Assembly: GCA_027475525.1 (NCBI GenBank)
Contig: JAMWFC010000062.1
Span: 1-64,000 of the forward strand
DNA: 64,000 nt
Direction: 5' to 3'
Source of the DNA: Macrolepiota albuminosa
Taxonomy: Eukaryota > Basidiomycota > Agaricomycetes > Agaricales > Agaricaceae
Shown here: positions 58,106 to 64,000 of the stretch, in pieces
How positions within the stretch are numbered: the first letter of the stretch is position 1
How the letters are laid out: every line of letters begins with the position of its first letter
Position numbers and translations under genes: made by a program
The notes under the pieces: generated by a model
Told to the model about the DNA's origin: nothing
What the model saw: the letters and a program-made list of their open reading frames with translations, nothing else
Databases searched by the model: none

Positions 58106-59531
58106 CTAGAGCACGATTGAGGTCCGGGAAAACTTTTGCGTATTTGAACTGAATACCGAAAACCGATTTTATGTCTGTCTGTAATATGTATAGTTTGTAT
58201 CTTTTATTTCCTCTCATAGTTTGTATGATTTCACATGCCTACTTTTTCTTCATTATACGGCCCAATCTTTGTCGGTATAACGCTTAGTTCAATATCTTGT
58301 CGCTTGACATATCCTAAATATTTAGTCTTCGGAGGAATATCTATTACAGGAACGGGCATAATGAAAAATCAATGCCGGCGGAGGAATAGGCATGTTTGAC
58401 CTGTTTGACCATATAGCCTGCCGAGCTGGAGATCGGTCGACGCTGAATTCTAACCTTCCTAGGTGATACATTGTTCAGATCCTTTTATCTCCAGTAAACT
58501 GGTAGCGATCTTCCATTCATCCAATTTCCAAGTCTAAGTCGAGTTCCCAGAGACGCGCTTTGACGCGCTTTGTAGTTTCAAAAGATGTATCAGCCGATCT
58601 TATCAGCTCGTATCCGGACGAAGCTTATCACGTGGAAAATAGCTGCTCTCATTTGGACAAAACGAATCCTGCGTGGGCGTTGTTAAGGTCCGGCTTATTA
58701 GTGGGGGACCTGAGAAGATAATTGGTCTGCGGACAATTTGAGTGTTCAGTGTAGCCCGGCTTGGCGTTGAGGCCTGGAGGAACAATAGCTAGCGCAACAT
58801 TTTCTCTCTGCCTGTTCGGGATTTTCATTTCATCAACGTGCGACCATCAAAAGCCAGATTGGCAGAATAATGGATGGAGGAACCATGATCCGTCCAAGCG
58901 ACACGGCAATTGGCCTCTGGTCTGACAATGTCTGACAAGTCCAAGGCGCCAAGACAACCTCTGCATCATTTCTGGATAGAAACGTTTGTAGAACAACGAC
59001 CCTTGTCATGTCCAATTCCAGTTCCAAGAAATCAACCCCAATTGCGCCAATACATGCGGCAGTGGCGGAAGCATTACGAAAGAAGAAATCATGCATGACG
59101 TAAGTCCGACAGAAAGCGTGCTCATGACAAAAAATTTTTACACCACCACATATGAAACGTGCCTGAATCCCGGCATTTGTGTGGTATCGTCTTACTCTGA
59201 AAGCAGAGAGAGAGGGGATAAAACTTACTGGTATTAGACCATTCTGATGATCTGGGTGTGGTGGGCGGAAGATAGACGAAGGAGGAAAATAGCATGATGT
59301 GCCGGAGGAAGTAGCAAAGGGTTTGCGAGATCCGGTTTGTAGACGGCCACACAGGGACAATTGCAACATACACTCTTGCACAACGGGTTTAGTGAATCAA
59401 ACGTGACACGAAAAAAACGCCATTGGCAGGTCGGAAGGCGTACAAACAGTAAAAAGACCCCGAACGCCGAGACTTTCGAAAACATCAATTCTCCCCTCCT
59501 CCCTTATCCCTGCTACTACTCTTTTAACATC
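58106..59531. other. intergenic region, no gene accepted
   Basis: CpG-normal DNA between the coiled-coil gene and the DUF3602 gene. A 182-codon minus frame (58833-59381) and a short plus frame (58910-59098) overlap, and neither resembles a known protein. A small doubled motif GACGCGCTTT occurs at about 58552-58571. The 3' part should hold the promoter of the DUF3602 gene. Confidence 0.35.
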
Positions 59532-61004
59532 ATGGAACGTTCTAGGTCACCATCTCGCCGTGTATCGTTTGGGCTGCAAGCTCTTGGCGCAAGGCTGTCG
59601 CGTACTCTTAGTCGTGACAGGGGGAACGACGACAAAGACGCCGATTCTCGTTCGATAAGCACCGTCGGATCCCAGGGTGAGTCTACATTCTGCCAGCAAG
59701 GCGTCAGAGTGCGAGATTGTGGTAGAAAAACAGAAAAAGGCGAAGCGAGATAAGGAAGACAAGGATCCCCCCTTATTTAAATTGCTTATCTTCCGCCTGT
59801 CTCCTTATCTCTGCCCCGCACAAACACATCCTCGATCTCTGTTAACCGCTTTCCGTACCCCTTTTATACATTTCCGACCCTGCCATCTCTTTGATGACTG
59901 ACGTTGACAATGCAGATCGTTCATTGTCCCGCGGTCGCGAAGTCTACGTATGCCTCTTCGCCACACTCCACTTTTTTCCTAGCTAAAAATAGTCCCACAG
60001 CAATCTTCTGGCCGTGGTGGCGCAGGAAACATCCGCCGGGCATCAATCTCTCGTGACGCTCGTCCTGCTGACGGTCCAGATGACTTTTCCGTAACTCGTG
60101 GTCGTGAACCCGTTTCTGGCGTCCGTGCCGTGCGTTTTTCGTATACTGCGTCTCTTTTCTCTTCTGATCACCTGTTTTGTAACCCAGATATTCTCCACGG
60201 GCCGTGGTGGCGCTGGCAACATCCGTTCACCCTCCCGCGATCCCGGCTCAGACATCGTCGAGGGCGACACTGGCCTCTCCGACGCAGAAGTGATTCGTGC
60301 ACACGTTGCAGCCTCCGTAGATGTCCCCGTTCGTCTTTCTTCCCTTTCTCCTTCTACTTCACTCACCATTAATTGATTATACAGCACTCCTCCGGCCGAG
60401 GCGGCGCAGGCAACATCTTTCCTGGCCGCTCGCGCTCACGATCGCGCGGCCCCGTAGCTCTGACCTCCCCCACAAACAGCACCGCAAGTCCCCCACGCAG
60501 TACCCCCTCCTCTGCCGCGGGGACGCCCCAGCACACGCACCTGAGCCCGTCTCGCTTGGCGGGACGCGGAGGCGCAGGTAACTTTGGGTTCGCTGGCGCG
60601 GATGGGAACCAAGGGCACACACACATACCCCTGGGCCCGGGCCGCTTTACAGGGCGCGGAGGCGCGGGCAACAACAACAAGGTGTTCTTGGGTGTGGACG
60701 GAGGTGCGGTGCCAGAGGGGATTGCGGAGCGCGATGAGGACGAAGATGACGAGAAGAGGAGAGAGGAGAATGTCGTGCAGAAGGGTGAGGGTGGGATGGC
60801 GATGTACGTGTCTCTGTTCCGTTTTCTCAAGTTGTGATTGATGCTGATGAATGTTTGACTTTTGGAATTAGACAGGTGACGGGCCGGGGCAGGACCGCAA
60901 ATTCGACTGCTTCACCATCCCCAGTGTCCAAATCGCAGAGACGGGAGTCGCTGGGACGTGGTGGGGCGGGTAATGTCCTTCTTGTCCGGGACCCCTCTTC
61001 TTGA
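59532..61004 (+). CDS. DUF3602 / PAR32-like protein with GRGGAGN repeats
   Basis: Starts MERSRSPSRRVSFGLQALGA at 59532; exon 1 ends at TVGSQ before GTGAGT. Short exons follow (DRSLSRGREVY near 59915-59948; QSSGRGGAGNIRRASISRD from 60001). Six GRGGAGN motifs are coded near 60007, 60195, 60390, 60560, 60650 and 60953, plus one decayed TGRGRTANS. Between them are Ser/Arg-rich, probably disordered stretches and an acidic run ERDEDEDDEKRREE. The stop is TGA at 61002-61004. Fungal proteins with this repeat (yeast Par32 is one) are linked to TORC1/nitrogen control through phosphorylation and ammonium transporters; transfer of that role here is inference. The third to fifth motifs share one large exon. 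Base use is GC-richer than its neighbours. Confidence 0.8.
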
Positions 61005-62883
61005 ATACAATCTACGATCTACAGAATTTACGATTCACGATATCTTCACTCGACCAACTATCTACTTTGTACTCTATTTACGACTATTTCCTCATTTCCT
61101 CCCCCAACTCTCTACCTCTGTCCTTGCCATCACACGGAACGACAACCTAAACCAAAAAGACGAGCAGACGAACCAATGTTACTTTCGCAGTGTAATTGTA
61201 TGATACCTTGCCCAGATATGAATATTTCCTTACCAACAACTTGCTCACGTGTGCTATATGCCCTCCAAAGCGGCCACGTCACAGAAACGCACGAGTGATT
61301 TCAGATATTACACTTGGTCGGGCTCTGCGGCCGAAGGATGCCGTTCGTGTTGATCCATAGAATCTCGTTTTCCCTGTCTGTCACGTGTTCCTACTCCATC
61401 ATTTTCATTCTCCCTTCTGTCCTTAGCAACCACGTTTTGAGGCCTAAGCCCTTCTTCTCGCTGTTCCTACTAGAACAGTCACTCTCCGACACTGTAATTG
61501 CTCTTGTACTATCCTGGCCTGAGTAGATGAGCGTTAGCTGCTCTTTGCCCTTAACAACTGAAGGACCTGGACCTATGACAAGCACAAGAAGGGAAAGCTG
61601 TGAGCCTCCGGCACCAATAAACTGAGCCGGAAGCAAGTTCTGACCAAGCAAGTCCGTGAACCACCCAGGTTGGCAACAACCATGCGATGAGGCTTGTTCT
61701 TTTTTTGTATCCTCTTCGAGAGTCCATCACTAGGGTGATCACCGATTGGGATTGATGTTGATATGGATAATTCTCCGCACAATCCGTACAGCAGATTATG
61801 CACTTCTCCTGATTGTTTCATCTGTCAAGTCCTGTGATTCTACTGCCCAACTAGTACTTCTCTGATTTGTGAATGTCTTGACCGCCAAGAGACAAAGTTT
61901 GCCTCAAGAGCCACAGATAACTTGATCCGACTTCTGTTATCAATTTATTCTGACTCATATACCTCCACTCTTCCGCAGGCATTCAAAACAACCGCCATAG
62001 TCGAAACGCATACTTGTATACTGTCTTAAATCGACTCCAAAGTGATTTGATATGTATCGCTGGCGTGTTCGGCGGCTGATTCCAGTCTTGGCATCGATAT
62101 CTCATGCTGTGTCTGTCTATCTGACCTATCATAGATGGGTACTTTATGGAAGATCGCTCAAATATCAATCACGAGGACCAACTACTCGTAAGGTCGATAC
62201 ACTATGTATAGGTCCTGAGTCAACAGGTCTTCATTGTCTGCCTTTATTTGTCATTTGAACCGACAGCTGTGAGAATATTGCATAGTCATCCTTCTGTCGC
62301 TGCGTTCTGCATTTTGCGACCACTACGGCCTGTCAAAGCAGATATCACAAATCCTTGTGGTCACCGTGGATTAACTTTCGATAGTCCGGATAAGTCCAGA
62401 GCTGCGCGTTGGTCCTCGCTCTAAGAATACGTCGGCACGGCCTCAACAAGGTATTGGTATTGAGGCTTGTGGCAAACCATTTTGAAAGATTTGTTACCCG
62501 AAGGCGAGTTACGTTCGTCTCCGACCTTGTGATAGTAGTCCATTTTCGGTTACTCCGGAATTAAACATTTAGTTCGGATTGGTGCATCAAGCGTCTATCT
62601 AAAGTTATCATATAGATATATATGTATATGCTGTAGAACGATTCTGACTTCCCATCATTACTTTTCGTTGCACACCACTCCTCGTTTACCCCGGCGCTCT
62701 AGGTCTGTGCTAACTCTTTTTTTCTGAAGTCTGCCTCTCCTGGCTCCTTCTCCGCTTATCTGCTTCACAAAGTCGTCGGATAAGAAAGTGACTCTGCACT
62801 GTAACGGATAGGTATGCTCTCGTTGAATTTGTCGCAGGAGCATCAGAGATCTTATGCAATGATCTTCACCAAAGCTCCCAAGC
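61005..62883. other. intergenic region, no gene recognised
   Basis: CpG-normal spacer between the two DUF3602 genes. Only short frames occur, such as 61391-61651 (-) and 62052-62258 (+), without known motifs. Nothing repeated or structured was noticed. Confidence 0.4.
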
Positions 62884-63923
62884 ATGTCATACATTTCAAG
62901 GAAGGTCCTTGGCAGTGACCCTAGCTACACTGAAACTCGAATTCAAGCTAAAGGAGATGGAGTCATGTATGTCGCCTTTTTTCTTGATGTAGTGCTGAAG
63001 GAAAATTCGTCTAGATCAACACCACACGTGCAGTTACCATACAACGGACTATTTGACTCTCCTAACACACCACCCTACTCCTCCTGTACCACTCTGGTTG
63101 AACCCACTCCATCCTCTAATTATCTATTGGGCAAGGTATCTTCATGGTTGCAAGGCTGGCATGAAAAATTGCTCCACGTACATTTTGAGCGCAGAAAAGA
63201 CAACACAAATACAGACTCTGATTCAATCAACACTGTAGGATCCAAATGTGAGTCCCAAGTCATTTAAATCTGTCCCGTAGTGCGCTATCATGATAGCGGT
63301 GGCACGGCGGAGACTTAATTTCCACCTTTCTCCTGATTTCTGCCCATTCCTGCCCATCTCCCCATCTTTGATTTCTTGCCCCCTTTGATCCCTGATAAGC
63401 GAACGACTCATGAAAATGCAGATCACTCATTGTCTCATGGTTGCCAAGTCTACGTGCGTCTTCTCACATGACATCTTGCAATCACGACTGATGAAAATAA
63501 ATATAATAGTATTCTTCCGGTCGTGGTGGTGCAGGAAACATCCACCGAGCCCAAAACTCGTGTGCATCAGCACATCATAATTGTGACACAATAAGTATCC
63601 CCCGTGGTCGAGAACCATCTTTTGCCGTCTCTGCCGTACGTTTTTTTCCTGCCTTGCATCTAATTTATAATCTCAACGTTACGTAGACATATTCCACAGG
63701 CCGTGGTGGCGCAGGCAACATCCGTCGTCCATCAGGCAGTACCGCGACTGATCTCGTTAAAGGTGGCACCGGTTTTTCGGACACAGAACTGTTCTATACC
63801 TCTCGTGTATCGGTTCGTCTCCCCTTCTAGTGCCTCTCCTCAGACTTATATCTCACCTGTTTGTTTTTATGTACTTTTTAGCGTTCCTTCGGTCGCGGCG
63901 GCGCAGGCAACGTCATTCCTTGA
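62884..63923 (+). CDS. short DUF3602 paralogue, cut after three GRGGAGN motifs
   Basis: Paralogue of the gene at 59532-61004 with the same exon plan. Exon 1 ends SDSINTVGSK before GTGAGT (about 63248; compare ADSRSISTVGSQ). Exon 2 is DHSLSHGCQVY (63422-63453; compare DRSLSRGREVY). Exon 3 starts YSSGRGGAGNIHRAQNS (about 63510), the next holds TYSTGRGGAGNIRRPSG (about 63690), and the last reads RSFGRGGAGNVIP followed by TGA at 63921-63923. The long C-terminal part of the partner, with three further motifs, is missing. The N-terminus (ATG at 62884) is unlike the partner's and uncertain. It may be a true short isoform-like gene or a decaying copy. Confidence 0.6.
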
Positions 63924-64000
63924 TCCCATTGACATGGACCGAGAAGAACATGGTTGCACGGTTATGCAATGATCAAGCTTGTCCAACACGCCACTCGCAG

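Noticed and set aside
58833..59381. 182-codon minus-strand frame
   Set aside because: Unusual composition, an overlapping frame on the other strand, and no motif; probably chance in GC-normal DNA.

Overview
The window looks like a mushroom-forming basidiomycete (Agaricomycete) chromosome. The evidence is short GT..AG introns of about 45-60 nt, genes I recognise as Agaricomycete families (a DUF3602/GRGGAGN-repeat protein pair, a small coiled-coil proline-rich protein, an HSL-type alpha/beta hydrolase, a fungal STAND/NB-ARC gene), and a repeat load of Ty1/copia, Ty3/gypsy, Tad1-like LINE and tyrosine-recombinase (DIRS/Ngaro-like) retroelements plus a basidiomycete DDE transposase relic.

Layout. 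0.1-11.3 kb: two divergent, head-to-head copies of a MATE-family transporter gene. The right copy is split by a 4,953-bp, apparently intact and very young Ty1/copia element (309-bp LTRs with no difference seen, 5-bp target duplication TACTC, one open Gag-Pol frame). 11.9-34.7 kb: a graveyard of decayed elements (copia gag-PR-RT, LINE C-terminus, gypsy gag, DIRS-like RT/RNase H/recombinase, gypsy integrase, copia integrase, several unrecognised relics), with almost no CpG and many in-frame stops. 34.7-37.9 kb: a STAND/NB-ARC-TPR gene standing alone between repeat blocks. 38.6-39.6 kb: a segment bounded by 18-bp inverted repeats. 40-54.6 kb: a second CpG-poor block (gypsy gag relic, minisatellites, a second DIRS-like element with Gag zinc fingers, RT, RNase H and recombinase, a DDE transposase relic, nested solo LTRs). 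55.3-64 kb: ordinary CpG-normal host genes, namely a hydrolase, a small coiled-coil protein and two DUF3602 paralogues.

The most interesting signal is in the copia-type LTRs. Four separate LTRs (about 14.2, 45.7, 52.0 and 54.0 kb) share the order A1 - X - B1 - gap - A2 - B2. X is a 51- or 58-bp segment that starts GTA and ends AG, like a spliceosomal intron, and A2-B2 is the same sequence with X removed exactly. Where a TATA box is visible the duplicated part starts 32 nt downstream of it, at the expected RNA start. The intact element at 4.4-9.4 kb has a related duplication starting at the same distance. I read this as a 5'-leader intron in these retrotransposons, with the spliced RNA leader written back into the LTR by reverse transcription.

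A second signal is a graded loss of CpG running from the repeat block into the 3' half of the NB-ARC gene, as expected if methylation spread from the repeats and the cytosines then decayed. Exon borders and relic limits were read by eye; no alignment or database search was run.
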